From Rappaport israeli (GTDB taxonomy: Bacteria > Pseudomonadota > Gammaproteobacteria > Cardiobacteriales > Cardiobacteriaceae), in NCBI RefSeq assembly GCF_001888055.1, contig NZ_LXHZ01000018.1, forward strand, positions 1-64,000: a DNA stretch of 64,000 nucleotides. The letters run 5' to 3'. Position 1 is the first letter of the stretch. Every line of letters starts with the position of its first letter. The position numbers were made by a program, and so were the translations under genes. A model generated the notes under the pieces. It saw nothing but the letters and a program-made list of their open reading frames with translations, was not told the origin of the DNA and made no database searches. Positions 41,374-54,184 of this stretch are shown piece after piece.

Positions 41374-44195
41374 ATGAGTGAGCAAGCGATGCTGACGCGT
41401 TATCAGCCTGTAGATATTGAGTCAAAATGGTATCAGCTTTGGGAAGAGAGGGGTTATTTTATGCCCAAGGGTGATGGGGTGCCTTATGCCATTATGATTC
41501 CCCCGCCTAATGTAACGGGGACGTTGCATATGGGGCATGCTTTTCAAGATACGATTATGGATGCGTTGATTCGTTATCAACGTATGAATGGCAAGCGGAC
41601 TTTATGGCAGGCTGGGAGTGACCATGCTGGGATTGCTACACAAATGGTGGTGGAGCGCCAGCTCAATGCCAAAGGGCAAACGCGCCATGATTTAGGGCGT
41701 GAATTATTCACTGAGCGTGTGTGGCAGTGGAAGGAACAATCAGGCGGGCAAATCATGCAACAGTTGCGGCGTTTGGGTGCGTCGTTGGATTGGTCGCGTG
41801 AACGTTTTACTATGGATGAATCTATGTCAAAGGCGGTGCGGACGTTATTTGTGCGTTTGCATGAGGAAGGTTTGATTTATCGCGGGAAGCGTTTGGTTAA
41901 TTGGGACCCTGTATTAAAAACGGCTATTTCTGACCTTGAGGTGGAAAATCGTGAAGAAAAGGGGTTTATGTATTATGTGCGCTATCCGTTTGTTAAAGGT
42001 CAAGGGCTTGATGGTCAATGGATGGAAATTGCTACAACGCGACCAGAAACCATTTTGGCAGATGGTGCGTTAGCCATTGCGCCAGAGGATGAACGCTATC
42101 AGCATTTGATTGGCAAGCAGGTTCATGTGCCGATGACAGAGCGCACAATTCCTATTATTGCTGATGAATATGTAGATTCTGAATTTGGCACAGGGTGTGT
42201 CAAAATTACGCCAGCACATGATTTTAATGATTATGCGGTAGGGCAGCGCCATTCAATAGAAGTGATTAATTTATTCACGCCTGAGGCGGTGTTAAATGAA
42301 AATGCGCCTAAGCGGTATCAAGGGCTAGAGCGTTTTGTAGCGCGTGAGCAAATAATAGCGGATTTAAAGGCGCAGGGGTTTTTGATTAAAGTAGAGCCAC
42401 ATACTTTGATGCGCCTAGAGGAGATCGTACGGGGGAGGTGATTGAGCCTTATTTAACCGACCAATGGTTTGTTGATTTAACTACAAAAACTCAAGCAGAT
42501 GGACGGGCAGGGGGCTATCAACGCTTAACCGAACCAGCGCTTAATGCCGTTAGAGATGGGCGGATTCAATTTGTGCCTAAAAACTGGCAAAACACGTATT
42601 TTAATTGGATGGAGAATTTAGAAGATTGGTGTATTTCTCGCCAGCTTTGGTGGGGGCATCGCATTCCTGCATGGTATGACGAGGAGGGCAATATTTATGT
42701 AGGTGAAAATGAGGCGGCGGTGCGTGAAAAATATGCACTTGAGGGTAAAACACTTACACAAGATACAGATGTATTAGATACATGGTTTAGCTCGGCATTA
42801 TGGCCTTTTGCTACACAGGGTTGGCCTGAAAAAACACAAGATTTAGCAGAATTTTATCCTAGCAGTGTATTGGTAACGGGATTTGATATTATCTTTTTCT
42901 GGGTTGCGCGCATGGTCTTAATGGGACTTTATTGTATGGATGGGGAAGTTCCGTTTAAAGAGGTTTATATCCATGGATTGGTGCGCGATAGCGAAGGGCA
43001 AAAAATGTCAAAATCTAAAGGCAATGTGATTGACCCGATAGATGTAATTGATGGCATTGAGCTTGAGGCATTGGTAGCTAAGCGCACTGAAAACATGATG
43101 CAACCCCAGCTGGCTAAAAAAATTGCACAACAAACTCGCCAAGCCTTTCCTGAAGGCATTCCAGCCTGTGGGACAGATGCTTTGCGGTTTACTTTTTGCG
43201 CATTGGCCACAACTGGGCGCGATATCGTTTTTGACCTCGCGCGCGTGGAGGGTTATCGCAATTTTTGTAATAAATTATGGAATGCAGCGCGTTTTGTGCT
43301 GATGCAAGTTGAGGATAAGCCTATTGCGACTAAAGAAGAAGCGCTCAAACAAATGCAAGCGGTAGATAAATGGATTTATCATGAATTAACTCAAACCATT
43401 GAAAAAGTACGCAATGGATTTGAGCAATACCGCTTTGATTTTGCAGCCAGTGCTTTATATGATTTTATTTGGCATAAATATTGTGATTGGTATTTGGAAT
43501 TGGTTAAACCTAATTTATCCAAACATCAAAATGATGAGACACAAAAAGCCAATATCCGCTTTTATTTGTTAGATGTATTGGAGCAGATTTTGCGCTTAGT
43601 GCATCCAATCATGCCATTTATTAGCGAAGAGATTTGGCAAAATATCGCCCCCCAACTCAAACTCAACGCTAAAAGCATTATGAATACCGCTTATCCAGAA
43701 ATGGGCGTAAGGGATGATGATGTGCAGGCAGAGGTGGCATGGGTGCAGGCAGTGCTACTGGGATTGCGCAAAATTCGCGCAGAGATGAATATTGCTCCTG
43801 CTAAAGCCTTACAAGTTCAGTTGCTGCACGCAAGCGCCCAAGATCAAGCCTATTTACAAGCTCAACGTGCACGCTTAATCAGTTTGGGGCGCTTGCAAGA
43901 GATTGTTTTAGTAGATGAGGATTTAGTTGAGGCGGCAGTTTTTAGTGTGGGGGATATGCAGGTTAGAGTGGCGCTGGCTGATCTTATTGATAAAGACGCT
44001 GAGTTGGCGCGTCTAGCGAAGGAAATGCAAAAATTGCAACAAAATATTGCTAAGCTAGAAGCGCAATTGCAAAATGAAAACTTTGTACGCAAAGCCCCTG
44101 AGCAGTTGGTTGCAAACACACAGGCGCAATTGCAAGCAGACCATAAAGCGCTTGATGCTTTAAGCGCGCAATATCATAAAATTGAACGTCTCTAA
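41374..44195 (+). CDS. valS: Valyl-tRNA synthetase (frameshift near 42411)
   Basis: A class Ia synthetase that charges tRNA-Val and edits threonine. Seen: HIGH motif as [35 protein letters not shown]; the CP1 editing domain ([33 protein letters not shown]); KMSKS loop [13 protein letters not shown]; the anticodon-binding domain; and a C-terminal coiled-coil arm ([23 protein letters not shown]). The frame breaks at ATGCGCCT near 42411; one G added gives [23 protein letters not shown] 41374 is preferred over GTG 41368. It is indispensable, so the break is almost certainly a sequence error. Confidence 0.95.
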
Positions 44196-44206
44196 AGGAG
44201 TGAGAT

Positions 44207-45316
44207 ATGAAAAAATTAGGAATTGTAGGCTGGCGTGGTATGGTTGGCTCGGTTTTAGTCGAGCGCATGATTGCAGAAAATGATTTTTCTAAAGTAGAAA
44301 CTACTTTATTCTCTACCTCGCAGGCAGGAGAGGTTTCCCCTGATTTTGCAGGGAAAAATAAGACTTTACGAGATGCTAATAATCTCTCTGAATTAGCAGA
44401 GATGGATATTATTATTTCTTGCCAAGGTGGAAGTTATACGGAAAAAATTCATGCGCCTTTGCGAAAGGCAGGATGGCAAGGTTATTGGATTGATGCAGCG
44501 TCTACTTTGCGGATGCAAGAGGAGAGCGTCATTGTGCTAGACCCTGTGAATAAAGATGTGATTATGCGCGCGCTAGAAAATGGACAAAAAGAGTTTATTG
44601 GCGGAAATTGTACGGTGTCGTTGATGATGTTGGCATTAGGCGGTATTCTTGAGCAAGATTGGGTTGAATGGATTACGCCTATGACTTATCAAGCCGCCTC
44701 AGGCGGTGGGGCGCAACATATGCGCGAATTACTAAGCCAAATGGGCGCTCTTGCCGAAGGCGTAAAAACTGAGCTGAGCAATCCTGCCAGTCAAATTTTA
44801 GAAATTGATGCAAAAGTCAGCGATATCATGCGCACTCAACTGGATACTACTCATTTTGGTGTACCACTGGCAGGCAGTTTAATCCCTTGGATTGATAGCG
44901 CATTAGAAAATGGGCAAAGTCGCGAAGAATGGAAAGCGCAGGCAGAAGCCAATAAAATCATGGGGCGTAGTAGTCAGCCGATTCTTATCGATGGGTTGTG
45001 TGTTCGTATTGGCGCGATGCGCTCACATGCCCAAGCACTAACCATCAAGCTCAAAAAAGATATCCCGCTTAAAGAAATTGAGCAAACCTTAGCCCAGCAT
45101 AATGATTGGGTGAAAGTTATTGCTAACGACAAACAAGCAAGTAGTCAATATCTTACGCCAGCGGCTGTTTCTGGTACGCTGGATGTTCCTGTTGGCAGAT
45201 TGCGTAAATTAGCCATGGGTGGAGAGTATTTAAGCGCCTTTACCGTTGGCGACCAACTACTATGGGGCGCTGCAGAGCCATTACGGCGTATGCTTAATAT
45301 TTTACTAAGCGCCTAA
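44207..45316 (+). CDS. asd: Aspartate-semialdehyde dehydrogenase
   Basis: Asd makes aspartate semialdehyde, the branch point to lysine/diaminopimelate, threonine and methionine. Seen: the NADP loop [17 protein letters not shown]; catalytic Cys in [27 protein letters not shown]; and catalytic His in [13 protein letters not shown]. 369 aa, the gram-negative type. It starts 11 bp after valS with AAAGGAG before the ATG. It works in the same pathway as hom at the right end of the window. Confidence 0.96.
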   Translation: MKKLGIVGWRGMVGSVLVERMIAENDFSKVETTLFSTSQAGEVSPDFAGKNKTLRDANNLSELAEMDIIISCQGGSYTEKIHAPLRKAGWQGYWIDAASTLRMQEESVIVLDPVNKDVIMRALENGQKEFIGGNCTVSLMMLALGGILEQDWVEWITPMTYQAASGGGAQHMRELLSQMGALAEGVKTELSNPASQILEIDAKVSDIMRTQLDTTHFGVPLAGSLIPWIDSALENGQSREEWKAQAEANKIMGRSSQPILIDGLCVRIGAMRSHAQALTIKLKKDIPLKEIEQTLAQHNDWVKVIANDKQASSQYLTPAAVSGTLDVPVGRLRKLAMGGEYLSAFTVGDQLLWGAAEPLRRMLNILLSA

Positions 45317-45360
45317 AGCATTATCAGACAGCGCTTGAACTTGCAAATCAAAGGATAACC

Positions 45361-48300
45361 ATGTTGCGCATTGTTAGAAGTCAAGATATTCAAGCGCTGG
45401 CAGATGATTTAGCCAAGCACATCAATTATCAGTCAGACCCTTTTAGTAGCACTCCAATCGTTGTACGCTCCCTTGCACTTGGCGATTGGCTAGAGAATTA
45501 TCTTGCCAAAAAAAATGGCATTTGCGCACAAGCGCCAAGGCATTTTCTAGGTGAATTGCAATGGCAGTGGATAGAACAAATCACCCAAAAGCACAGTTTT
45601 AATCCAAAACCGCCTCTTTCAATGTCGGGTGTGCATTGGCAACTTTTCGCTTGGCTCTATAGTCATACACCCGCCATTGTTTGTGATTCAACTCATCCTC
45701 TCCAACCGCTTTTAAGCGTTTTATTTGAAGGCAAAATACAACTCACACACAATAAAAGTTACGCCATGCGGTTATGGACTTTTAGTGAGCAATTTGCCCG
45801 AATTTTTATGCGCTATATTGCCTTGCGTCCGCAGTGGTTAGAGACTTGGCATAACAATCAGTCGCTTGATATTGAAAAACTCATTGCGCAAAAAGAATAT
45901 GCAGGGCAAATGCCACAATGGCTAAAACAACATTATCATCAGCTACAGGATGCACAGCGCTATCTTTGGCAACAGATATTAGATTCACCTTATCAAGCAC
46001 GCCAACAACGCCTAGCGCAATTTTGGCATCAACTACAAACACATCCACAAACACATACCCAATTACCTAAAAAACTGATTGTTTTCATCCTTCATGCGCT
46101 CACCCCAGAAAGCCTACAATTTTTAGCGCAACTTTCTGAATGTATAGAAACCACCCTCTATCATCACACCCCCACTTTAGATTATATCGATGATATAGTT
46201 GATGCCAAATGGCTACAACGCTATCAAATCCAAAACCCCCAAAAAACCGAACAACAACATTTTGATGCAGGGCAACATCTCGTTTCACGCTTTGGCAAAC
46301 AAGCGCGCGACCAAGCCAAACTCTTAACCCAACTCAGTCAACAAATCCCACCCTCAAAACTCATTCAAGAAGAGCTTGACCACAGCAGGGCAGGCATAAT
46401 CTTTTAACCTATTTACAACAAGACCTCCACAACCTAGATGACACCACCCCAAGTCGTAGTTATTTTAAAATGCTCATTGAAGATTCCACGCAAAAACAGG
46501 ACGATAGCCTACGTGTTCATGCCTGCTATGGATTATTGCGCCAGCTTGAAGTCTTACGTGGAGAGCTGATTCAATGGCTAAATGCCGACCCCACTCGCCA
46601 GCTCTCTGATATCCTTATTGTTCTTCCTGAGATTGGCGATTTACAAGGCACCATCGAAGCCGTTTTCCCACCTGATGGACACTACGACGGCTACATACTC
46701 CCAGCGCGCCTCACAGGACTCACCAAAGCCGATACACAAAAACTATGGCGCGCACTCACAGGGCATCTCACGCTAATACACAGCGGTTTTTATGCCCCTG
46801 ATGTTATAGACTGGCTATTGCTTGAAGAAAATGCACATGCCTATCATCTAACCAGTGAACAACAGCAACGCGCCGCCCAACTCCTTCAACAAGCAGGTTA
46901 TCACCGTGGTTTTAATGCAGCCCATATACAACAAACCCTAAACCCCGACGATAAAGATGTTCGTTTTACCTATAGCTATGCTTTAAATCGCCTTTGGACG
47001 GGACTACTCATACCCAACACCGCCCATCCTGATATTGCGCCCATGCCTGATTTAAGCCTAGACGACCTCCCCATTATTCAAGCGCTCGCGCAAATTGCGC
47101 AAACCATCGAACACCTCTACCATTGGCAACAACACTCCCACAGCGCTGATGATTGGCTCAACGGCATAGAAACCTTACTCACCCAAACCTACAGCCCACT
47201 GTCTGAGCAACCTGCATGGCTAGCTGTTAAACACAGCCTGAACGACCTACGCTACCAGCTTCACGCACAAAATACCCTACTGAGCCAACAAAGCACCGCC
47301 TTACCGCTTGAATTTTTTCTAACCTACCTAAGCGATAAACTCGCCGACAACCAAGTCAGCTCCGAACCCTCAGGCGTTATCACCATTGGACGCCTCAGCG
47401 CCTTACGCCATCTCCCTTATAAACTCATCGTCTTTTTAAATGCCAATTTGGACGACTTTCCCAACAACACCCAAGACAACCGCTACGACCTCACCCAACT
47501 CGACCAACGCCAAAGCGGCGACCAACTCAAAGAAGACGACGATTATGGTGCCTTTTTAGATTGCCTATTAAATGCCAAAGAAGCCTGCTGGTTTTTTTAT
47601 AACCACCTCACCCCAACAGACCCCCCACCCCCCAGCTTCCCAGCACCGTTTTGCAAGAGCTCCTAGACTACCTAGCAGCCGATTGTAAAAATCCAGAACA
47701 AGCCATTAAAACCTTCATTATCCAACACAGCCAAAATCCTTTTGACGCTGATTCACTCAGCCAGCAAGCGCCTCTTTGGTATAACATCCACCAAGCCCTA
47801 CAACACCCAGCCAAAAGCCCAACGCCACTCATTAGCCTCACCAACCCCTCCACAGACCCCAGAAAAGTAGAACACAATGACACCTTAGCGCTGACGCAAT
47901 TTCACTACCAACTAACCCACCCAGCCACCCTCTACGCGCAAGCCCATCAGCTTAACTTTTTAGATCAAGCAAACCTCACCCAAGCCCTTGAGCCCCTCTC
48001 AAGTGACGGACTCAACCGCTATCAACTTTGGGACTACTTTATCGCAAACACCCATCAAAACCGCTTAGCCGATAGCCAAACCCTTCGAAGTCTTCCCATA
48101 CTCCCAGCAGGGCATATGGAACACTTTGGTTTAAGCAACAACACCAACAATATCAACAACAACTTCAGCATCTCTTAACAAGCACACAAAGCGCCCAACT
48201 CACCCCCACCCAATCGACAAGCATTGCGACAACAGGCGCTACATTCATTACCTCCTTACCCAGCCCAGAGCACAACCACCCATGGCTACGCTACATCCCA

Positions 48301-48776
48301 GCAAAGCGCGTGATAAACACATGCTCAAAGCTTGGCTGGAACATCTTCTTTGGCAAATCAAACGCACCACCAACCCCCCAGCGCCTACAATCATTGAGTT
48401 TTACGACCAACGCCTCACCTTCATCCCCTTAGACGCACAACAAGCGCATCACCACCTCAGCGCATGGCTCAACATTTGGCAAAACCTCCCCCAACAACTA
48501 TGGCTCGCCCCCATCGAACTACAATTTAAATATGCTGAAATCATCCAAAAAAACACCGCTGAGCGCGAGAAAAAACTCCATACCCTTTGCAATGATTGGC
48601 TATATCCCAACGACTACAGCCAGATTTACAGCCTTGATGCGCGCCATATTTGGCAACATCTTTTTAATCATCACCCGCAAAACCTCCTAATAAAGCATAT
48701 CGCCCAACAAGTTGAGTATTACACGCCTAAACTCATCCTCCCCATCTTAGAACACACCGAGCGCGCCTATGACTAA
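45361..48776 (+). CDS. recC: RecBCD subunit RecC (four frameshifts)
   Basis: RecC splits the duplex and recognises Chi within RecBCD. The gene is spread over four raw frames but joins cleanly when one base is restored at each of: GG near 46393 (RAGHNLLTYLQQDL), 47637-47641 (FPSTVLQELLDYL), TTT 48130-48132 (GFKQQHQQYQQQLQHLL) and CCC 48297-48299 (YIPSKARDKHMLKAWLEHL). The total is about 1140 aa, as for RecC. The N-terminus (IVRSQDIQALADDL...VVRSLALGDWLENYLAKKNGI) and position before recB support the call. It is strongly C/A-rich on the plus strand, unlike the flanking plus-strand genes. It overlaps recB by 8 bp. Confidence 0.88.
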
Positions 48777-51700
48777 CTCTAAAATCCAAACCAGCGTTGC
48801 CAGTCAACTTCCTTTGCAAGGACGTGCTCTCATCGAAGCCTCCGCTGGCACAGGCAAAACATGGACTCTCACAGGCATCATCCTGCGCTTACTCATTGAA
48901 AAAAAATATCCTGCAAAAGAAATTATCGCCACCACCTTCACCCGCGCTGCGGCAGCCGAAATGCGCCAACGCATCCAAGAGCGCCTGCAAGACTTCCGCC
49001 AATTGCTCATCGAACTATTTATCACACAACAACAAAACCCTCATTTTTTAGAAGACGACCCCCAACTGCTAGAGCGCATCCATCAACATCTTAGCCATCA
49101 AAACAATCAACACTATCTTCAAGATAGCGTTAATCAACATCTCCTGCATAATCTTATCCACGATTCAGGACTAGATGGCTTGATTCGCGCCTACCGCCTA
49201 AGTGAATTAGCCTTAGCGGATTTAAGCCAAATTTTTGTCGGCACACTAGATAGCCTCTGCCAGAAATGGTTGCGTGAATTTTCAATCGAAACAGGACTCA
49301 ACGCCCAAACCAATATTAACGAAGACAGCGACCTCATCCCGCAAATTCTCCATCATCAGTTGCGCCGTCTACAATATGATTATGCCCACACCAACCCCCT
49401 CACCGAACAAAGCCTACTTGAAAATCCTCTGCGTCTTGATGACTATGTTAACACCCTAAAAAGTCTGCAAAATTTCGGACGCGCCCCCATCAAACCCTTA
49501 ACCCCCATCCTTGACCCCAGCCAACCCCTGCCTGACCCTCTACAAGCGCTGAAAAAGCTAAAGAAACAGACCATCGACGACGATATAGCCTATTTTAATT
49601 CTCAGGAACTACAAAATACCCTCAACGCCAGCACCAACCTGAAAAAAAAAGCCAACCATCTTAAAAGCCTTGTTTGCGCGCTCACCCACAAGCAACCCCT
49701 CAATTTAGAACAAGAAAGCCTGCTTATTGCGATTTCAGATTCTAGTAAAGGATTTAAAAAAAACAGCGAACCCCACGCTCAACGCTACAACTCCCTCCCG
49801 CTTATTCAAGCCCTGCGCCAATACGCCCAGATAGACGAAACGCTCAAGCAACACAAACACTACTATCAAAACCTCATCAGCGAAAAACTCGCCTTAACCC
49901 TACGAGAGAAACTCGAACCCGCACTAGAAGCGCGGGGTGAAAGCACCTTCAGCCTACAACTTGAACGCCTAAACCGCATCCTAGAAAGCGAAAATGGTAA
50001 ACAATTTGCCCGCCACATTGCGCATCGATATCCCGTTTTGCTTGTAGATGAATCACAAGATTTAAACCACGAACAAGCCAGCCTAATAGAAAAACTTTAT
50101 TTAGACGAAACCACCTCTCATCGTCATTTTATTCTTCTAGTGGGCGACCCTAAACAAGCCATTTATGGCTTTCGTGGGGGGGATGTAGCCAACTACAACC
50201 GCTTAAAAGCACAATTTCCCAGCGACACTATCAAAACCCTACAAGAAAACCGTCGCTCCAGTCCTGTATTAGTAGAAGCGCTTAATCAATCCTATGCCCC
50301 CCAAGCGCGCACACTTGGGGAAAATATCTACTATCAGAGCATGCAAAGCGCAGGCGAGCGCAACAAAAGCATCACCGTTTCTGGGACGTCTTTAAGCCAA
50401 CCACTGATTTGGTATCAAACCGATAGGGACAACGAAATCAACCACATCGTTGAAATCATTCAAGCACTAACCGCACCAACAAGCCGTTATCACCGCCTAA
50501 TTGAGGGCAAAGCCTACCGCATCGCCTACCAAGATATTATGGTACTCATGCCTCAGCGCAAATACCTCGCACAACTTAAACAACAGCTACTTGAGCACGG
50601 CATCCATGCCGTATTAAGCAATAACGACAGCCTTTTTAATCACAGCACCGCGCAAGAAGTCGGGTATATGCTGGATTTACTTTTAGACCCCTTTGACCGT
50701 GGCAAACTCATTCGCCTGCTTACAGGCAAACTCTGGCGCTATCCTCTGCCTTTAGACAACGCGCCCTTAAGCGAACAAGCTGACCACAGCATTACCCATA
50801 TGCGCCAACAGTTCATTCAGGCAAGCGAGATTTTGCAACAATCAGGTGCACTACGCGCTTTACAAACCCTTTTAACAGCCAAAGACTTGAGCAAACAAAC
50901 CCTATGGCAACGCATCGCCAGCTACCCAAACCCTGATAACCATCGCTATCTTCTAGATTTGCGCCACTGCCTACAAATTATCAGCGAACAATCACGCCAT
51001 CTAAGCGCCTACAAACTCAATCAATGGTGGCAACAACAACTGCATCTTCTCCCGCAAAATGAATGGGCACAATCCCATCCCTTGCCCGCACAAGATGCTG
51101 TTAAACTGCTCACTCTACATGGCGCAAAAGGATTGCAAGCTCCCATTGTTATCGTCTCCAGCATAGGAAAAGACAAGAACAAACCACAAATGTCCTACCG
51201 CTATCATGATTGCAACAACCAACTGTATCTCTCCTTTAGTCGCCTAGAGAGCGAAGAAGAACAAGCCAAACAAACCCAATTAGATGAAAAAAAACGCCTG
51301 TTTTATGTTGGGCTCACTCGCGCTGAAGACCTCCTATTTGTTGGCTTGCCAGAGAAAAGCGGAAAAGCTCTAGCGCTGTATCCCCAATTTAATACCACTG
51401 GCGCTCACAGCCAAATGCTTGCCAGTGACCAACTCACCCCCTACCTCACCAGTCAAACTCCCCATAATCTCGCCCCTAAAAGCCAAACAGACCCCCCTGC
51501 AATTGCCAAACCGCCAGCGGAGAAAACCGACTACAAAGGCTGGGGTAAAACCAGTTTTAGCGCCTTATTGCGCTATTACGGCGACAAAGCGCATAGCCTA
51601 CTCGTCTATCAACCCGATGCCCAACAAGAACCTCAACTCCCTTTAGATTCAACCGTCATTCACACCCAAGAACACCCCGATTATTGGCGCTTTAATCTTG

Positions 51701-52416
51701 CCAAAGGCGCGCAAACAGGCAGCTTTCTGCATGAATTACTTGAGCGCCAGCCCGTTAATCTCCAAAATTATCCCCCCATCATCGAGCGCCTAGCGCATAA
51801 ATATCAACGCCTTCCCAGCGACGCCCAACAAATCCCCAATTTTCTCCAACAAATGCACCACTGGCTCCAAGGCATTTGCCAAACTCCGCTTGCCGTAAGC
51901 CAAACCACCCTTGCGCAACTGCCTGCAAGCGACCGCCTCAATGAAATGCCCTTTTCCCTTGCCCTAGAAGACCGCCAACCCCTTAATCTCAACACACTGA
52001 ACACCCTTTTTAACGACTACAAACTCCCGCTTAGCCTCAGTCAAAATCACAGCTTCTTGCGATTTATCCGCGGAGAAATAGACCTTGTCTACCGCCATGA
52101 GCAACGCTATTACATCATTGATTATAAAAGCAATCATCTAGGTAATCATTGGAGAGACTACCAGCGCCAACATCTCATAGCCACCATGAACCATCATCAA
52201 TACTGGCTTCAAGCTGCCATCTACCAAGTTGCCCTTCACCGCTTTTTACAACAACGCCTGCCCAACTACCACCCTCAAACCCACCTAGGCAGTGTTGTTT
52301 ATGCATTTATCCGTGGCATGCACCCAGAACACCCTCAAACCGCACAACTAGATTGCAACCTTCCCCTTAGTCTTATCCTTCAAATCGACCAATTTTTTAG
52401 CGAGCGCGCCTTATGA
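48769..52416 (+). CDS. recB: RecBCD subunit RecB (helicase-nuclease)
   Basis: SF1A 3'-5' helicase plus nuclease. Walker A EASAGTGKTWTLTG; TTFTRAAAAEMRQRI; motif II LLVDESQDLNHEQ; VGDPKQAIYGFRGGD; ENRRSS; LLTLHGAKGLQAPIVIV; and KKRLFYVGLTRAEDLL are all present. The C-terminal nuclease domain has GEIDLVYRHEQRYYIIDYKSN, the Asp...Asp-Tyr-Lys catalytic set. It is intact at 1215 aa, without frameshift. It overlaps recC upstream and recD downstream by 4 bp. No ptrA gene lies between, unlike E. coli. Confidence 0.95.
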   Translation: MTNSKIQTSVASQLPLQGRALIEASAGTGKTWTLTGIILRLLIEKKYPAKEIIATTFTRAAAAEMRQRIQERLQDFRQLLIELFITQQQNPHFLEDDPQLLERIHQHLSHQNNQHYLQDSVNQHLLHNLIHDSGLDGLIRAYRLSELALADLSQIFVGTLDSLCQKWLREFSIETGLNAQTNINEDSDLIPQILHHQLRRLQYDYAHTNPLTEQSLLENPLRLDDYVNTLKSLQNFGRAPIKPLTPILDPSQPLPDPLQALKKLKKQTIDDDIAYFNSQELQNTLNASTNLKKKANHLKSLVCALTHKQPLNLEQESLLIAISDSSKGFKKNSEPHAQRYNSLPLIQALRQYAQIDETLKQHKHYYQNLISEKLALTLREKLEPALEARGESTFSLQLERLNRILESENGKQFARHIAHRYPVLLVDESQDLNHEQASLIEKLYLDETTSHRHFILLVGDPKQAIYGFRGGDVANYNRLKAQFPSDTIKTLQENRRSSPVLVEALNQSYAPQARTLGENIYYQSMQSAGERNKSITVSGTSLSQPLIWYQTDRDNEINHIVEIIQALTAPTSRYHRLIEGKAYRIAYQDIMVLMPQRKYLAQLKQQLLEHGIHAVLSNNDSLFNHSTAQEVGYMLDLLLDPFDRGKLIRLLTGKLWRYPLPLDNAPLSEQADHSITHMRQQFIQASEILQQSGALRALQTLLTAKDLSKQTLWQRIASYPNPDNHRYLLDLRHCLQIISEQSRHLSAYKLNQWWQQQLHLLPQNEWAQSHPLPAQDAVKLLTLHGAKGLQAPIVIVSSIGKDKNKPQMSYRYHDCNNQLYLSFSRLESEEEQAKQTQLDEKKRLFYVGLTRAEDLLFVGLPEKSGKALALYPQFNTTGAHSQMLASDQLTPYLTSQTPHNLAPKSQTDPPAIAKPPAEKTDYKGWGKTSFSALLRYYGDKAHSLLVYQPDAQQEPQLPLDSTVIHTQEHPDYWRFNLAKGAQTGSFLHELLERQPVNLQNYPPIIERLAHKYQRLPSDAQQIPNFLQQMHHWLQGICQTPLAVSQTTLAQLPASDRLNEMPFSLALEDRQPLNLNTLNTLFNDYKLPLSLSQNHSFLRFIRGEIDLVYRHEQRYYIIDYKSNHLGNHWRDYQRQHLIATMNHHQYWLQAAIYQVALHRFLQQRLPNYHPQTHLGSVVYAFIRGMHPEHPQTAQLDCNLPLSLILQIDQFFSERAL

Positions 52417-54080
52417 GTTCAGCCCAATCCCCCACACCAACCGCCAGTAATCCACTTGGAGATTACATTGCCACACAATACGCCCTAAGCGATAGCGCAC
52501 AAACAGCCTTTAGCGCCCATCTTGCCGCACTTTTAGAACAGCGCGAACAAGGACACACCCTCCTACATCATTCTCAGGACTTACACGCCAATCTCGCACA
52601 ATATCCAAGCCTCACCATCAGCGAAGAACAAGCCAAAGCAGGCGAAGTGGCTCCCATCGTCCTTGGTGAACGCTGTAGCTGGCTTTATCGCCTTTGGGCA
52701 AGTGAGCATCAAGTAGCGCAATGGCTTTATCATCGTTTAACTCATCACTCCCAACCTCTTAATCAAGAAGAAATAAAACCCTACCTCAACACACTCAACC
52801 CCCAACAAAAACAAGCCGTTCTAAAAGCGCTTACCCAACCGCTTACCCTCATCAATGGTGGGCCTGGTACAGGCAAAACCTACACCGTTGCACGCATCGT
52901 GCAGGCCTATCTCAACCAACATCCTCAAGCTCGCCTACAACTAAGCGCCCCCACAGGAAAAGCCGCCAACCGCATGACGCAAACTCTTACGCAAAATCTC
53001 CCTCAAACGCTTACCGAACAACTTCCGCCTGCGCAAACCCTTCACCGCCTTCTTGGCATTCGTACACACAAAAGCCCACGCTACCACGCGCAAAACCCCC
53101 TTGACCTTGACCTGCTCATTATCGACGAAGCCTCCATGCTCTCCTTAGAACTCACCCAACAACTGCTCAACGCGCTGGCGCCCAAAACCACCCTTATCCT
53201 CCTAGGCGATGCGCACCAACTGGCTGCTGTTGAGGCAGGCGCAATCCTGCATGACCTTAGCCAAACCCCCCAACTAAACCCCTTTATCGCCACCCTCACG
53301 CAAAGCACCCGCTTTGACAAACACAGCCTCATCGGACAACTGGCAGACGCCACCTTAAACAACCAACCCCAGATTCTGCTTAACCTTCTAGCGCAACACA
53401 ACAGCCACCATCGCCCCAAAACCCACAACATCAGCCAAATCCAATCCCTTTACCAACAACTTTTTCACCCTTATCAACCCTATTTAAACGCGCTCAATCA
53501 AACGCCAACCGCCCCCAATAACGACCAAATCCAGCCTCTCTTTGCACAATTTGACCATTATCGCATTCTCTGTGCAGGGCATGCAGGCGTCCTTGGCACC
53601 CACACCATCAATCAACAAATGCGCCATTATCACCAACAATCTCTCAAACAGCCACAATCTACCAATATCCCTTATTATCATGGGCAACCCATTCTCATCC
53701 AAACCAACACCCCACAACTCAATCTTTATAATGGCGATATTGGATTGTGCCTTATCAACGCCCACGGCGAAGCCAATCTCTATTTTCCCAACCACAGCAC
53801 CCCCATCGCCGCCAGCTACCTCAACAACAAACACCTCAGCGATGCCTATGCGCTCAGCATTCATAAATCACAAGGCTCAGAATTTACCCATATTGCCATC
53901 TGCCTAGATACAGCCCAGCAACGCCTCATCAGTCGCGAACTCCTCTACACCGCCATCACCCGCGCCAAAGAAAGCCTCAGCCTTTATAGCGACGACAGCC
54001 AGCTTATCCATGCGCTAAACACCCCCACCCAACGCCAAACAGGATTAGCGCAACAATTGCAAACCCTTATCAAACGCTAA
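52413..54080 (+). CDS. recD: RecBCD subunit RecD (5'-3' helicase)
   Basis: SF1B helicase of the RecBCD complex. Walker A NGGPGTGKTYTVARI; QLSAPTGKAANRMTQTL; motif II LLIIDEASMLSLELT; LLGDAHQLAAVEAGA; and C-terminal SDAYALSIHKSQGSEF...RELLYTAITRAKESL. 555 aa, including the short N-terminal domain that docks on RecC. The start overlaps recB by 4 bp. Its 3' side faces a gene-free stretch with a heptamer array and a Correia-like element. Confidence 0.94.
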   Translation: MSSAQSPTPTASNPLGDYIATQYALSDSAQTAFSAHLAALLEQREQGHTLLHHSQDLHANLAQYPSLTISEEQAKAGEVAPIVLGERCSWLYRLWASEHQVAQWLYHRLTHHSQPLNQEEIKPYLNTLNPQQKQAVLKALTQPLTLINGGPGTGKTYTVARIVQAYLNQHPQARLQLSAPTGKAANRMTQTLTQNLPQTLTEQLPPAQTLHRLLGIRTHKSPRYHAQNPLDLDLLIIDEASMLSLELTQQLLNALAPKTTLILLGDAHQLAAVEAGAILHDLSQTPQLNPFIATLTQSTRFDKHSLIGQLADATLNNQPQILLNLLAQHNSHHRPKTHNISQIQSLYQQLFHPYQPYLNALNQTPTAPNNDQIQPLFAQFDHYRILCAGHAGVLGTHTINQQMRHYHQQSLKQPQSTNIPYYHGQPILIQTNTPQLNLYNGDIGLCLINAHGEANLYFPNHSTPIAASYLNNKHLSDAYALSIHKSQGSEFTHIAICLDTAQQRLISRELLYTAITRAKESLSLYSDDSQLIHALNTPTQRQTGLAQQLQTLIKR

Positions 54081-54135
54081 GAGCATCAAAATCCTTAATG
54101 CCCAAACCAAAAGGGATAGCGGACTGGAGATTGGA

Positions 54136-54184
54136 GGATTGAGGATTGAGGATTGAGGATTGAGGATTGAGGATTGAGGATTGA
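54136..54184 (+). repeat. Seven perfect tandem copies of GGATTGA
   Basis: An uninterrupted 49-bp heptamer array, preceded by degenerate partial copies (from about 54127), between recD and the miniature element. Such arrays vary in copy number by slippage. It is not inside a gene. Useful as a strain-typing locus. Confidence 0.95.

Noticed and set aside
42438-44195. Split valyl-tRNA synthetase as two genes
   Set aside because: HIGH and KMSKS parts would be on separate proteins; a single missing base joins them, and many other genes show the same defect.
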